Below, piece by piece: positions 35,204-46,177 of a DNA stretch of 61,296 nucleotides. Below the pieces are notes generated by a model, which searched no databases, was not told the DNA's origin, and was given only the letters and a program-made list of their open reading frames with translations. The stretch's first letter is position 1; each line of letters opens with the position of its first letter. A program made the position numbers and the translations under genes. This DNA comes from Eubacterium sp. (GTDB lineage: Bacteria; Bacillota; Clostridia; Lachnospirales; Lachnospiraceae), in contig JAFRNE010000021.1 in NCBI GenBank assembly GCA_017430325.1, positions 1-61,296 of the forward strand, read 5' to 3'.

Positions 35204-38200
35204 ATGAAAGAAGCCGAAGAAAGAGACGAAAGCTTCCTTAGTGAAGACGAAATAAACACAAATACCAATCAGAAGAAAAATGAAAATATCATTCTTGATG
35301 ATTCCAGGCTCCGAAGAAACAGTTCCGCTATTTCCGGCGATAATAACAGTTTCGATAGCAGCCACAGTAATGACGACAGTATTTCTCATGATGATCATCC
35401 GATCGATCCAGACGGAGACATCATTCCGGAGGATGATCCGAATATTGTTCAGGACCGTGGTTTTATCAATGTAACAAGCCATAAGGTAGTCCCTGCCAGC
35501 TATCACGAGTCCGTTACGCTTTATGAACAGAATATGATCAAAACGCTCGGCAGCATCATAGTCGGCAATTTTCTGGCGGATAAACTGAGTGATGAAGAGA
35601 AAAAGAATTTCCTTATACGCCTTAATGGAATCGATGTCGTTACCGATAACCCCGCGTATGGAAAATATTATATCAGAAACAGCTACCCTGAGCTTTTCAA
35701 CCTTCTGAATGCACACAATGATTATGCCCTGCGCATGAATAACGACTGGCTCAAATCGGACGATCCTGCCGGCTATTACGAGACTTTTTATAAGTCTATG
35801 AAGCAGACCTACAATATCCCTCAGGCTGATGCAATAATTAAGGATTCGGTTGATGCGCTTCAGGAACTTTCAGATATGCTCGGAAAGTATATTAAGGAAG
35901 AAAAGCTGACCGAAGAGGAACGTAAATTCGCGAGCTTCTATAAGAAGATGGCAGATGATCTGGGGCATAACAGATCCTTTACTAAGAATATGACCTCCAA
36001 CCCGGCGTATTTACACGCTCATATTTTCGGGCTGAACAGTCAGAACCTTCAAACCGTACATCTTACCACAGATATTCAGCAGGTGGACGGAAATACTGAG
36101 CTTGATTACAATATAATACCGTTGGAGGGAGCTAATTGGAAAACCATCGTGTCACGTTCCAAAGGAACTCCTGTGCTCGATCTGCTCACCAAAACCTACG
36201 AGCTCCAGACAGCCATAGAGGATTATGACACCTCCGGCGATATTAACAGAGAGGAACTCCTGAGAGCTTACGAATCCTACAGCAGAACCGCCGATCAGTG
36301 GTGGGGACTTTCCGAGCAGGAGTTTAATGCCATCAAGGAGAAGGCTCCTTTCCAGGATGATTACGATGATCATATCACCGGAAGCAGAGCCGCAAGATAT
36401 ACCAAATACGACATGGAAGCCCGGGTGCAGCTTCTTAAGGCAGGTTTCCCTGTATCTGACATAAATACTGTATCTGTTTTTTATGTCATGATGAAGGAGT
36501 GCGAATATGAGGTGATAAATAACAGCAACAACGCCGAAATATCGCGGGAAATATATGAAAGTTTATCAGCTACCTGGAAGGAGGTTATGGACAGCACTCC
36601 TGTGACCGCCAAAAACAGAGTACAGCTTATGAACAAGCTTGTTGCAGGTCTCATTCCTTTCACCCTGCCTGACAAGGCTGATGAGCTTAGTACCGATGCA
36701 TACGGAACAACACTTGTCGAAAACATCAAGAGAACAGCGAAGGGACTGAGAGTATGCCGTGACACACTGCTTTCTCTCAGGGAGCAGACCGAGCTTTCAG
36801 GGACTGCCGCCGACCTTTACAACCTTCTTAACAACAGCAATATCGATCCAAAGCTTGTCAGCTCATCAGATCAGTTTAAGAAGATGAAGGAAGCCGTAAA
36901 GAAGCTGAGCGAGGTTAACCGAAAGGCCGACCCTATGAAATATGAGGTTCTTCGCGACGAGGCTTACAGATATACCAGAGAATACGTTGATCATAAAAGA
37001 GAAGAAAATATGTCCGCCGGCCACAAGCGCTCCTCACTCGAGGCAAGGCGCGTACTTACCGCAAATACAGTTCTCGAAACCCTGGAACGTATGAAAAGAG
37101 ATGACAAGATTGCAGAAAATAAGCGCGACAAAAGGACAGTTGTGGATACTGACATGTCGGCTGATGACGCCGAGGATTTCATCAAAGGCTACAAGCTACT
37201 CGACCAGAGCAGAGAGAATATGCTCAGCACCTTCAAGGCTTTCAAGGCAACTCTTCAAAACACCCAGGGAGAAGACGGTAAAGATAAGAACTTTGAAAAT
37301 GTAAATGATATGACTGGCTCAGATCTTTACAGAAATATGACTCAGTCTCTCCAGAAATGCATCGATATTCTGAGCGTTGACTCATCATCCTTCAGAGATA
37401 TGCAGCGTGCGCTTACCAAGTTCAGAGTTGCTGCCAGAACATATTATAACGAAAGAAAAGGTACCTTCTCCGGACCACGTTCACCTGAGGGTCAGGCCAG
37501 ACTTGTTATCGCCGAGCGGGCGTATGAAAAGACAGCTGTATTTATCCCTATGATCGATAACCTCAGAATGGGACTTGATAACTTCAAGACCAATTCCAAC
37601 CTTCTTTACAGGGATATGCCTCTCTCTGATATCGGTAAGAAGTCGAGAGAGCTTGAAAAAGCCTTTGAAAATGATATTTTCCCTGTACAGGTTGATAACG
37701 ATGCCTTTACCGAGAGCTTCGATCTTACCGCCAAGCAGAGATCAGTGAGAAATCTCGTCACAGCAAAGAATGAAACCTTCACAAAAAATGTATATTATAT
37801 AGATTATAAGGCTGATTACTATTCAGCCCTGAGAAAGGGCGCTCCGGTCAGTGAACTTGCGAAGGACATAGTCGCTAAAAAATACCTCGACAGTATCTAC
37901 AAGAAAGGGCTTGAGTCTGACGAGCTTGACGAGCTTGCCGCGAAGATAACAGACGGCAGCTACGACAAGGAAGTTAAGGCACTTTCGACCGATCCGATAT
38001 TTAAGTCTATCGCAACAAAATATCCTGATAAGCTTTTCAGTAAATGGGAGAAGATCGAGAAACGCACCGAAAAGATCATGGAGAAAAGCCGTAACAATCT
38101 GGATAAATACGCTTTAGGTTCAGAAATCGGCGGAGGTCCTTACGAGTATATCGACGATTATATCAACGCTGCAGTCAGTGCAGAATTTGAAAAGCAGAAA

Positions 38201-38827
38201 ACAAAGAATCGTTCGTCAGAGCATACCATTGTTGATGTCGATGAGATGAACGATGAAATCCTGAATCTCAAGTTCGACGATCTTTTCCCTGAGATGAAGG
38301 AAAAGAAGGATGAACTCGTAAGAGAATTCCAGGAAAAGAACGGACGACTTCCTTCGGAAGAAGAAATCTTTGATAAAATAGTCGATGCAGCTCCTTTTAA
38401 AAAGCATAAGAAGGTCAAAAAGGTTGAAGTAAAACCGGTCGAAGATAATACTCCTTCACCGCTTATGATAGTATGCTCGGATGTCATGACAAACTATCTT
38501 ATTGCAGACGAGAAATACGGTAAGATAATTTCCGAAGCTATCGCTGCCGACCCGAATACCAAGTCTTCACAGGCTGTGAATTCTATCAAACAGGATGTTC
38601 TGAACTTCATGACTCAGGAGGTGAGAAAGACCAAGCTCAATCCGAAGGATATGATCGGCGATCCTAAGAAGATGGAGAAGGCGTACAAACATGTTCTTGA
38701 AGCACAGAAAAATAAGGTTGCAGGTCCTGAAAAGGATGCGCCAAAGAAGGCCGTGAAAAAGCAGGCTGCGAAGAATATCAAAAACAACGACACAAGCCGC
38801 AGATCAAGCGACAGCTTTATACTCTGA
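35204..38827 (+). CDS. large helical protein C of the unknown family (1207 aa)
   Basis: The longest member. Residues 1 to about 105 are acidic, Ser/Asp/Asn-rich and disordered (with SRLRRNSS). Then the family core: SIIVGNFLADKLSDEEK, ASFYKKMADDLG, INREELLRAYES, TGSRA with LLKAGFPVSDIN, LVSSSDQFKKMKEAV and an ARRVLTANTVLETLE segment. The extra C-terminal 500 residues are helical, with Lys/Glu-rich stretches and a final KNNDTSRRSSDSFIL. AAGGAGAAC precedes the ATG. No signal, membrane segment or enzyme motif. Oriented away from protein B under a shared control region. Confidence 0.75.
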   Translation: MKEAEERDESFLSEDEINTNTNQKKNENIILDDSRLRRNSSAISGDNNSFDSSHSNDDSISHDDHPIDPDGDIIPEDDPNIVQDRGFINVTSHKVVPASYHESVTLYEQNMIKTLGSIIVGNFLADKLSDEEKKNFLIRLNGIDVVTDNPAYGKYYIRNSYPELFNLLNAHNDYALRMNNDWLKSDDPAGYYETFYKSMKQTYNIPQADAIIKDSVDALQELSDMLGKYIKEEKLTEEERKFASFYKKMADDLGHNRSFTKNMTSNPAYLHAHIFGLNSQNLQTVHLTTDIQQVDGNTELDYNIIPLEGANWKTIVSRSKGTPVLDLLTKTYELQTAIEDYDTSGDINREELLRAYESYSRTADQWWGLSEQEFNAIKEKAPFQDDYDDHITGSRAARYTKYDMEARVQLLKAGFPVSDINTVSVFYVMMKECEYEVINNSNNAEISREIYESLSATWKEVMDSTPVTAKNRVQLMNKLVAGLIPFTLPDKADELSTDAYGTTLVENIKRTAKGLRVCRDTLLSLREQTELSGTAADLYNLLNNSNIDPKLVSSSDQFKKMKEAVKKLSEVNRKADPMKYEVLRDEAYRYTREYVDHKREENMSAGHKRSSLEARRVLTANTVLETLERMKRDDKIAENKRDKRTVVDTDMSADDAEDFIKGYKLLDQSRENMLSTFKAFKATLQNTQGEDGKDKNFENVNDMTGSDLYRNMTQSLQKCIDILSVDSSSFRDMQRALTKFRVAARTYYNERKGTFSGPRSPEGQARLVIAERAYEKTAVFIPMIDNLRMGLDNFKTNSNLLYRDMPLSDIGKKSRELEKAFENDIFPVQVDNDAFTESFDLTAKQRSVRNLVTAKNETFTKNVYYIDYKADYYSALRKGAPVSELAKDIVAKKYLDSIYKKGLESDELDELAAKITDGSYDKEVKALSTDPIFKSIATKYPDKLFSKWEKIEKRTEKIMEKSRNNLDKYALGSEIGGGPYEYIDDYINAAVSAEFEKQKTKNRSSEHTIVDVDEMNDEILNLKFDDLFPEMKEKKDELVREFQEKNGRLPSEEEIFDKIVDAAPFKKHKKVKKVEVKPVEDNTPSPLMIVCSDVMTNYLIADEKYGKIISEAIAADPNTKSSQAVNSIKQDVLNFMTQEVRKTKLNPKDMIGDPKKMEKAYKHVLEAQKNKVAGPEKDAPKKAVKKQAAKNIKNNDTSRRSSDSFIL

Positions 38828-38841
38828 TTGCGAGACTAACT

Positions 38842-40200
38842 TTAGTGTTTGTCGTAATATAAATATTTCCGGGCCAGTGCAAGAAGCTGCTCGTGAGTGT
38901 TGAGAGACGGCTCGTCCATGACACGCTCGAGAAGGTATGTGAGTATCTCACCGATCTTCGGACCGGCAGGGATGCCAAGCTTCATGATATCGCCGCCGTT
39001 TATGGCAAGATCCTTAACACTGAGGCAGTCGCCCTCAGCAATTATCTCGTTGTAGAGCGCCTCGATATTTCTGTAAATCTCATCCTTTTCTTCCTTACGG
39101 AAGTCGCTCTGACCGGCCATATCAGCTCTTCTTATGGCAAGATAGTCCGGAAAGTTTTCCGCACCGAGTTTTGACATCATTCGCCTAAGCGAACGTTTAG
39201 TCACATCACCCTTGATGCCGTAGTCATGCCAGTAGATGAGGCGGGAAACAGCATGGATGGAATCATTGTCCATCTTCAGCCTTCTCATGATCTCTCTGGC
39301 CTTGTCTGCTCCAAGAACAGCATGCATCTTAAAGTGGTCGATGCCTCTTTCATCTGTAGTCCTGCACTCAGGCTTACAGATATCGTGGAAGAGGGCCGTA
39401 TATCTCATTATCTTTGTCGGTGGAACATTCTGCGTTACTGCAATGATGTGGTGGCCAACGTCGTATTTATGATAAGGATTGTTCTGAGGAACGCCCATGG
39501 TATTATCAAATTCAGGAAGGATAACCGCAGTTATGCCAAGCTCATAAGCGTCGATCAGCTTCTCCGGATGTGTGGAGGTTATAAGCTTCGTGAGCTCAGT
39601 CTCTATCCTCTCGGCACTGACTTCCTTCAGAAACTCAGTATGACGACCGATTGCCTCCTTCGTCTTCTCCTCTATCGTAAAGTCAAGCTGCGCGGCAAAA
39701 CGTACCGCACGCATGATCCTGAGAGCATCCTCATCGAATCTTGCGTCCGGATCACCGACAGCTTTGATAACCTTATTTTCGATATCCTGAAGGCCGCCGT
39801 AGAGATCGACTATACCGGTCTTATCACTGTAGGCCATGGCATTTATCGTGAAATCGCGGCGAAGCAGGTCCTCTTCAAGATTCCTGGTGAACGAAACCTC
39901 CTCCGGATGTCTGTGATCGGTGTATTCGCCATCCACACGGAAGGTTGTTACCTCAAAGCTGTCGTCGCCGAGAAGCACCGTGACCGTACCGTGCTTGATT
40001 CCGGTATCCACCGTGCGTCTGAAGATAGCCTTAACCTCCTCCGGCATGGCCGAGGTCGTTATATCCCAGTCATTCGGCTCACGTCCAAGTATCGAATCCC
40101 TGACGCAGCCGCCGACGGCATACGCCTCGTAGCCTGCACTATTTAATTCATTAATTATATCTGCCACCTTCTGCGGCATTACGATCCTGATCTTGTCCAT
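38842..40200 (-). CDS. cca: CCA-adding tRNA nucleotidyltransferase with HD domain
   Basis: A 452-residue class II nucleotidyltransferase that adds or repairs the tRNA 3' CCA. Head domain: AVGGCVRDSILG (near 28-39), catalytic DWDITTSA, and FTINAMAYS. The neck follows with RIMRAVRFAAQLDF. An HD domain begins near 245 (KYDVGHHIIAVT, FHDICKPECR) and may give phosphatase or phosphodiesterase activity. Ends 14 bp from the convergent protein C gene. Confidence 0.93.
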   Translation of the reverse strand: MDKIRIVMPQKVADIINELNSAGYEAYAVGGCVRDSILGREPNDWDITTSAMPEEVKAIFRRTVDTGIKHGTVTVLLGDDSFEVTTFRVDGEYTDHRHPEEVSFTRNLEEDLLRRDFTINAMAYSDKTGIVDLYGGLQDIENKVIKAVGDPDARFDEDALRIMRAVRFAAQLDFTIEEKTKEAIGRHTEFLKEVSAERIETELTKLITSTHPEKLIDAYELGITAVILPEFDNTMGVPQNNPYHKYDVGHHIIAVTQNVPPTKIMRYTALFHDICKPECRTTDERGIDHFKMHAVLGADKAREIMRRLKMDNDSIHAVSRLIYWHDYGIKGDVTKRSLRRMMSKLGAENFPDYLAIRRADMAGQSDFRKEEKDEIYRNIEALYNEIIAEGDCLSVKDLAINGGDIMKLGIPAGPKIGEILTYLLERVMDEPSLNTHEQLLALARKYLYYDKH

Positions 40201-40255
40201 TATCTTCCCGTTTCAATTAGCAATTAATATCTCAATTATATAGCACAACATATAT

Positions 40256-40317
40256 TATACAACTATATTTGTTGTATAGATAGATAACCCGCAGCAACGG
40301 TTCACGAAGCTGCGGAT
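40256..40317. repeat. two inverted repeats between cca and proS
   Basis: TATACAAC / GTTGTATA (40256-40263, 40271-40278) is an AT-rich palindrome near the cca start that could be an operator. CCGCAGC / GCTGCGG (about 40290-40317) is a hairpin that may end the proS transcript, though no T run follows. Nothing else is visible in 40,201-40,385. Confidence 0.4.
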
Positions 40318-40385
40318 CATTGTTAAATATACTCGATTGTCGTGTATTTTCCGGTACCGCAGTACTGTCAAATACATATTACAAA

Positions 40386-41822
40386 TTAGTAAGCTCTTCC
40401 GAAATAAACGAGTCTTTTAGCAGGCTTGCCGCAGTGAACACATACGTCTGAGAAGCACTCCTGCTCGAATGGCATACACCTTGTTGATGCGCCTGTCTCA
40501 GCCTTGATAGCCTCTTCACACTCAGTCTCGCCGCACCACATAGCCTTGATGAAGCCCTGGCGGTTCTCGATGATATCCTTGAACTCGTCCCAGTTCTTTG
40601 CGGTATGTGTATTTGCATCTCTGTGAGCTCTTGCTCTCTCAAGCATATCCTTCTGGATAGTCTCAAGAAGCTCAGGAATCCTTGTCTCAAGGTCCTCAAA
40701 CTTAACAGTTTCCTTCTCACCGTTATCTCTTCTTACAAGTATTGCCTGACCTGCCTCAATATCTCTTGGACCAACCTCAAGACGAAGAGGAATACCTCTC
40801 ATCTCCTGCTCAGCAAACTTGAAGCCAGGTGACTTATCAGAAGCATCAACCTTAACTCTTGCATATGAACTGATCATGCTTCGAAGCTCTTCAGCCTTCT
40901 CAAGCACTCCTGCCTTCTTCTGCATGATAGGAACTATCATAACCTGTGTAGGAGCAACCATTGGAGGAAGAACAAGTCCGTTGTCATCACCGTGAACCAT
41001 GATGATGGCACCGATAAGTCTTGTTGTTACGCCCCATGAAGTCTGGTGAACATACTGCAGTTTATTTTCCTTATCTGTATACTGAACCTCAAATGCTCTT
41101 GCAAAGCCGTCACCGAAGTTGTGGCTTGTACCTGACTGGAGAGCCTTGCCATCATGCATGAGAGCCTCGATGGTGTAGGTTGCAACAGCACCTGCGAACT
41201 TCTCCTTCTCAGTCTTCTGACCCTTGATAACAGGCATAGCAAGCACATTCTCGCAGAAGTCAGCATATACATTTAACATCTGGATAGTCCTCTCCTCAGC
41301 TTCCTCAGCGGTAGCATGAGCAGTATGGCCTTCCTGCCACAGGAACTCTCTTGAACGAAGGAAAGGTCTTGTCTCCTTCTCCCATCTAACAACTGAGCAC
41401 CACTGATTATAAACCTTTGGAAGGTCTCTGTAGGACTCTATATCTTTAGCATAAAAATCGCAGAAAAGTGTCTCTGAAGTAGGTCTTACGCAAAGTCTCT
41501 CCTGAAGCGGTGAAAGCCCTCCGTGAGTTACCCATGCAACTTCAGGAGCAAAGCCTTCAACGTGATCCTTCTCCTTCTCGAGGAGGCTTTCAGGAATGAA
41601 CATTGGCATATATACATTTTCTACGCCTGTTTCCTTGAACTTTGCATCAAGCTGCTTCTGGATAAGCTCCCAGATAGCATAACCTGCAGGCTTGATAGCC
41701 ATACAACCCTTTACACTTGTATATCCAATGAGTTCGGATTTGATAACTACGTCAGTATACCACTGCGCAAAATCCTCCTCCATGGATGTTATCGCTTCAA
41801 CTTTTTTCTTATCGTCTGCCAT
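40386..41822 (-). CDS. proS: prolyl-tRNA synthetase, short archaeal/eukaryal type
   Basis: A 478-residue class II synthetase charging tRNA-Pro. Class II motifs: motif 2 near [21 protein letters not shown] and motif 3 near LVVRTVLR-equivalent [15 protein letters not shown] with later [16 protein letters not shown] of the anticodon domain. It lacks the inserted YbaK-type editing domain of bacterial-type ProRS and keeps the C-terminal zinc-binding type extension ([17 protein letters not shown]). GAGGATAAAG precedes the ATG. No T-box leader fits in the 82-bp upstream gap. Confidence 0.92.
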   Translation of the reverse strand: MADDKKKVEAITSMEEDFAQWYTDVVIKSELIGYTSVKGCMAIKPAGYAIWELIQKQLDAKFKETGVENVYMPMFIPESLLEKEKDHVEGFAPEVAWVTHGGLSPLQERLCVRPTSETLFCDFYAKDIESYRDLPKVYNQWCSVVRWEKETRPFLRSREFLWQEGHTAHATAEEAEERTIQMLNVYADFCENVLAMPVIKGQKTEKEKFAGAVATYTIEALMHDGKALQSGTSHNFGDGFARAFEVQYTDKENKLQYVHQTSWGVTTRLIGAIIMVHGDDNGLVLPPMVAPTQVMIVPIMQKKAGVLEKAEELRSMISSYARVKVDASDKSPGFKFAEQEMRGIPLRLEVGPRDIEAGQAILVRRDNGEKETVKFEDLETRIPELLETIQKDMLERARAHRDANTHTAKNWDEFKDIIENRQGFIKAMWCGETECEEAIKAETGASTRCMPFEQECFSDVCVHCGKPAKRLVYFGRAY

Positions 41823-41904
41823 TTCTTTATCCTCTTTCGTTTAATATTATGATAATTATAAAATATGGAGTTACGCCGCTTTAAGAATTGGGCTGTACTT
41901 ATGA

Positions 41905-42609
41905 TCACTCCTCATCCAGCTCGATCGCTTCAAAGGCGATCCCCTCAGGTTCTGCCTTCAGAATAACGCGTTCACCGGTTACGGGATGATCAAACTCCAT
42001 TCTTGAGAAATAAAGTCCTATCTCGTGAAGCCCCTTCATCGGCTTCTTTTTAAATACAGGATTGTATCTCATATCTCCCCAGACTGCCGCCTTATGAGCA
42101 GCCATCTGGCATCTTATCTGATGATGTCTTCCGGTATAAAGCCCGATCAAAACATAGGTAAGCGGACCGTCATCCGTATCGAACTCATCCAGCACCTCAT
42201 AAGAAAGTCTGGCTTCCTTCGCACCCTTGGTTCCCTTCGGAACTACCTTAGAGGTTCCGGTCTTATTATCCGTCAGAATGTAGTCGTTAAATTCACCCAC
42301 CCCATCGGGAAGTTCTCCCGTGAGGACGGCCTGATAGTATTTCTCGATCTTGCCATCCTGCAGCATGTCGGAAAGCTTCGCAGCAGTTTCACGCTCCTTT
42401 GCAAAAAGCATGATACCGCCAACCGGCTTGTCCAGTCTGTGGATAACCGCAACGTAAGGCTCCTCGTCCGAATCAGAATTATCGAAGAGATAATTCTGAA
42501 CCAGGCTTACCATGTCCATATCGTTCGACTTATCTCCCTGCGCCGGTACGCCGCTTGGCTTAACGCAGGCAATTATGTATTTGTCTTCGTAAATAACATC
42601 TAACTTCAT
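41905..42609 (-). CDS. RluA-family pseudouridine synthase
   Basis: A 234-residue synthase converting uridine to pseudouridine in rRNA or tRNA. It has the catalytic motif HRLDKPVGG (Asp60) and the family blocks KPSGVPAQG and YTGRHHQIRCQMA. No S4 domain is present, so it is a short RluA/RsuA-like protein; the target base cannot be told. It stands between proS and the DUF885 lipoprotein gene on the same strand. Confidence 0.88.
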   Translation of the reverse strand: MKLDVIYEDKYIIACVKPSGVPAQGDKSNDMDMVSLVQNYLFDNSDSDEEPYVAVIHRLDKPVGGIMLFAKERETAAKLSDMLQDGKIEKYYQAVLTGELPDGVGEFNDYILTDNKTGTSKVVPKGTKGAKEARLSYEVLDEFDTDDGPLTYVLIGLYTGRHHQIRCQMAAHKAAVWGDMRYNPVFKKKPMKGLHEIGLYFSRMEFDHPVTGERVILKAEPEGIAFEAIELDEE

Positions 42610-42695
42610 ATCTATCTCTTTTCACATCATCACGATGCATAATACTATTTAACGATATCCGGTGTCAAGAAACTGCACCTACGACATAATAACAG

Positions 42696-44645
42696 TTATT
42701 TGTTCTCCTGTATATACTTATCTACCTGTCTTTCAAGAATATCATACTGAACAGGGCCTGTCTCAAGGATAACACGGTGATACTCAACCGGATCAAACTT
42801 AGCACCAAGCTCCTTCTCTGCCTTATCGCGGAGAGCCTTCATCTCATAATATCCGAGAACGTAGCTCTGGTAAAGTCCCGGATCACCTGTAACAACATCA
42901 AATATTGTCTGTGCCGCATCAGCAGAATAACCCTGCTCTGAGAACCAGTTCTGTGTATCCTCAAGTGTCCAGCCGTTGTAATTAACCTCGATATCAATGA
43001 TACCGATAACAAGCATATTTATTTCTGAGTTAAGGGCAACAAGCTTTCCTACATTTGCATCACTCTCTGTATCAGGATAATCGATAACCTCATACGAATG
43101 ATACTCAATGTATTTTGCCCAGCCTTCCATATAACCTAAGAAGGTCTCTACCATTCTGAGGTTGCTTGGATTTGTTGTCTTGAAATAATTTTCCTGATAC
43201 ATATGTCCAGGGAAGCCCTCGTGTGCAAGAGTTGCCCAGAGATCTTCAGGATGTCCGCCGTTTACTCTGATGATATTTACATTAGGATCATCAACGAACG
43301 GTGTCTTGTAGTAAGCAAGAGTATTATCCATGATGGTCTCAAGCGGCTTCTCAAAATAGCTTACTGTATATGGGATCTTGTTGATCACAGGATACTCAGA
43401 CGCATCCACGATCATAAGCTTATCTATTATCTCTTCCGGTGTCATGGTTGTATCTATTTCAGTCATGAGACTGTTATAGTTGTTTGTGAAATACATATAT
43501 GCATCCGGATCATTCTGGTATATTCCAACCATATCATTGTAGAAGGAATTCAGACGTCCATAAAGAACATCAAGTGCCTCCTCAGGAGTCTTGCTGGAAC
43601 CGGTTTTTGACTTCATTACTGTTGCATAGTAAGCAGCACCGTCGTCATAACCTGCAAGTCCGCCCTGGTTTGTTCCCTTGCCCTTAAGCGCACCAACTTC
43701 TGTTCCGATCTTCTCGAAGGTAGGAATGATCTTGTTTAAGATGATGTCCTTATTCTTCTCCTTGTAAGCAGTCTTCTCCTCATCTGTAAGGAAATCTGCC
43801 TTATCAATGTTCATATCAAAAAGCTCGATAAGGAAATGCTTATCGCCATCCTTAACAAAGGTTTCGCACTGCTCAACAACCTTATCGATATTGTTGTCGC
43901 TCATAACGTAGCCAAGTGTTGCTCTGTAGTTTTCATACTCGATGAGTTTGTCAACATATTCAGGTGTTGAATCAAGTAATGAGATGTAATCATCTACATC
44001 CTCTTTCTTCTCAAGAGCGAAATCTGTGAAATAGTTCGCAAATCTCTCCTGGAAGCCGCCGTTAGGCGAAAATACGCCACTGATGTGGATATATTTGTAA
44101 GACTCCAGGCTGTCCTCAAAGTCCTCCATATAAAGGTCATAAGATATGCGGTCAGTCTCGCTAAGACCATCTCTGTCGATAGCCTTAAGCTTGTTCATCC
44201 AGTCTTCTTCTTCCTTACGATCCTTCTCTACCGCTTCATCAGACCATTCTACCTCACCCCATACAGGATCCGGCTTCTCGATATCAAACTTTGTACCGTC
44301 CTTGATGGTATAGTGATACTGAATGTAGCTTGACTCCATAACATATTTGAAGAAATCATCCTCAAACTGCTTGAAAGCCTTCTCAGTATCCGGATCAACA
44401 TTTATCGGCTGCTCTGTGGTCGCAACTGTCGCAGTTGTATCCGTGCTTGTAACGTCTGTAGTTTCTGTTTCTGTAGGCTCAGTTGTAAAATCAGTGCCTG
44501 TTGTTCTGTCTACTGTCGAAATAATCGAATCTCTTGTACTTCTCTCCCCCGGATGGTTCTTAACCTCTTCCTTACCGCAGGCTGCCATTGAAAGCATCAT
44601 CACTGCCGAAATTATGAGAGCTACTCCCTTTTTAAATCTCTTCAT
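42696..44645 (-). CDS. DUF885-family lipoprotein, putative metallo-carboxypeptidase
   Basis: A 649-residue lipoprotein with signal ending MLSMAAC (Cys near 23), a Thr-rich linker (about 40-85, TTEPTETETTDVTS) typical of a cell-surface spacer, and a DUF885 body. The zinc-type motif is TLAHEGFPGHMYQENYF, and the C-terminal block GYYEMKALRDKAEKELG matches the family. Such proteins are distant relatives of thermostable carboxypeptidases and of dipeptidases; activity here is inferred. Confidence 0.87.
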   Translation of the reverse strand: MKRFKKGVALIISAVMMLSMAACGKEEVKNHPGERSTRDSIISTVDRTTGTDFTTEPTETETTDVTSTDTTATVATTEQPINVDPDTEKAFKQFEDDFFKYVMESSYIQYHYTIKDGTKFDIEKPDPVWGEVEWSDEAVEKDRKEEEDWMNKLKAIDRDGLSETDRISYDLYMEDFEDSLESYKYIHISGVFSPNGGFQERFANYFTDFALEKKEDVDDYISLLDSTPEYVDKLIEYENYRATLGYVMSDNNIDKVVEQCETFVKDGDKHFLIELFDMNIDKADFLTDEEKTAYKEKNKDIILNKIIPTFEKIGTEVGALKGKGTNQGGLAGYDDGAAYYATVMKSKTGSSKTPEEALDVLYGRLNSFYNDMVGIYQNDPDAYMYFTNNYNSLMTEIDTTMTPEEIIDKLMIVDASEYPVINKIPYTVSYFEKPLETIMDNTLAYYKTPFVDDPNVNIIRVNGGHPEDLWATLAHEGFPGHMYQENYFKTTNPSNLRMVETFLGYMEGWAKYIEYHSYEVIDYPDTESDANVGKLVALNSEINMLVIGIIDIEVNYNGWTLEDTQNWFSEQGYSADAAQTIFDVVTGDPGLYQSYVLGYYEMKALRDKAEKELGAKFDPVEYHRVILETGPVQYDILERQVDKYIQENK

Positions 44646-44802
44646 TCACATTTCCTCCTGATCAGTAACAAAATTTATATGCTGTAAGTCCTGTTACCAC
44701 CTAATCAATATAGCACATTCAGGCGGTAAATCAAAACTTTTTCATCGAAAATACACCTTTTTAATGGAGTATTCATTATATATACGTTGTTCAGGGCGTA
44801 TT

Positions 44803-45939
44803 TTATTGTCTGCTTTTAACCTCATACTTCTGCGCAAGGTGCGGAGTTTCGTCCACGTGTATGTAAACACATGAGAGGATTATGGCTGCGAACCATGCAA
44901 TATCCATCCAGATATTGTCCATCGGCAGCGAATCCGCAAGTGTGAGACTTGCCCCGTAGGCATTGTTGTAATCGCTTGCTGCCATGCCGGCAAGTATAAA
45001 TACCATAACCCACGACAGTGAGAAATATATGATAGGCCTGTACCACTTCGTACCAACCTTTTCCATATCCGCACTCATCTTGAAGAGTCCAGTAAGACTG
45101 ATAAGTGCCGCAAGGTTAAAGCCGATGACCAGAATCGTCATGAGGAAATACGTACTTCCGAAGAGTTCCCAGAACAGTGAACCCAGCCCGATCATAAGGA
45201 TGAGCATATATGCGATGATGGTTCCCGTATAGCCGGCCGCGATCATTTCCATACCCAGGAAGGTATTTCTCTTTCTGTAAGAGAAAAGAGAGATTGGAAA
45301 CAGCACCATACCTCCCGCGGTAACGAGATACATTATAAATAAAGCCACTATAGTTATTCCTGCACTAAAGTTGCAGAAGATATTCACGCCGTCCAGCGCC
45401 GATATAGTTCTGAAGAAGTTGATCAAAAATACAACCGCGATTATCGACCATACGAAGGCTGCACCAAGTCCGAAGGCATTGAGTCCCGTGAAGCTGGTAT
45501 CTCTGCGGCCTGCCGAGCCGGAACCGCTGTAGCCCATTCCTGCCCCCTGAGGCTGTCTGTCATTAAACACATCAACCTTCGGCTGCCCCGGAACAACCGG
45601 CATACCGTCAACCTTCATGGAGATGTCTATATACAGGGTATCCGGGTTCGGAAAAGCATTCAGCGCTATGGTCGAACCGTCAAATACCTTGACCCATTTG
45701 ATCTTCTGGCCGTTCATGGAGCTTCCTGCCGCACTGCCGAAATCCCTGTAAACCCAGCCTTCCTTTTCAAGGCAGAAAGCCGCATGCTTTTCTGCAACGC
45801 CCGCATTTCGGATCATGATATCACAATCCATGCTGCGTCCGATCGTTACTACCTTCTTCTCCTCAGATATGTATTCCTCCAGCGTATATGAATACGTCTG
45901 CATACCATATCTGATATTCAGTATCGTTTCACGTTTCAT
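44803..45939 (-). CDS. FHA-domain membrane protein
   Basis: A 378-residue protein from the ATG at 45939, which follows GGAGGG; the longer frame to 46014 is rejected. The forkhead-associated domain (about 25-100) keeps VTIGRSMDCDIMI and a SSMNGQK block, so it should bind phosphothreonine. A Gly/Pro/Gln-rich linker (about 115-150) leads to five or six membrane segments. It would report Ser/Thr kinase signalling to a membrane process. The partner kinase is not in the window. Confidence 0.85.
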   Translation of the reverse strand: MKRETILNIRYGMQTYSYTLEEYISEEKKVVTIGRSMDCDIMIRNAGVAEKHAAFCLEKEGWVYRDFGSAAGSSMNGQKIKWVKVFDGSTIALNAFPNPDTLYIDISMKVDGMPVVPGQPKVDVFNDRQPQGAGMGYSGSGSAGRRDTSFTGLNAFGLGAAFVWSIIAVVFLINFFRTISALDGVNIFCNFSAGITIVALFIMYLVTAGGMVLFPISLFSYRKRNTFLGMEMIAAGYTGTIIAYMLILMIGLGSLFWELFGSTYFLMTILVIGFNLAALISLTGLFKMSADMEKVGTKWYRPIIYFSLSWVMVFILAGMAASDYNNAYGASLTLADSLPMDNIWMDIAWFAAIILSCVYIHVDETPHLAQKYEVKSRQ

Positions 45940-46177
45940 AAATCCCTCCGATATCCTTCCTTCACTGTTTTCCGGTATTTTTCGCACCCCGGAACAAACA
46001 AAAACACATATCATAATTGTACTGTATCACTGCTCCTTTTACAAGGTTACGAAGCTTGCGTATTCTGCTATTTTTTGTTGCTTTTCCGCAGGTTTCCGCC
46101 ACCACTTAAGTTTTCTGCCTTTTCAGCTTTATGATTTATGATATTTTTTCATAATCATTTCAATCCTCCGTATATTT

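Noticed and set aside
41823..41904. T-box leader for proS
   Set aside because: The gap is only 82 bp and holds no T-box consensus or terminator pair.
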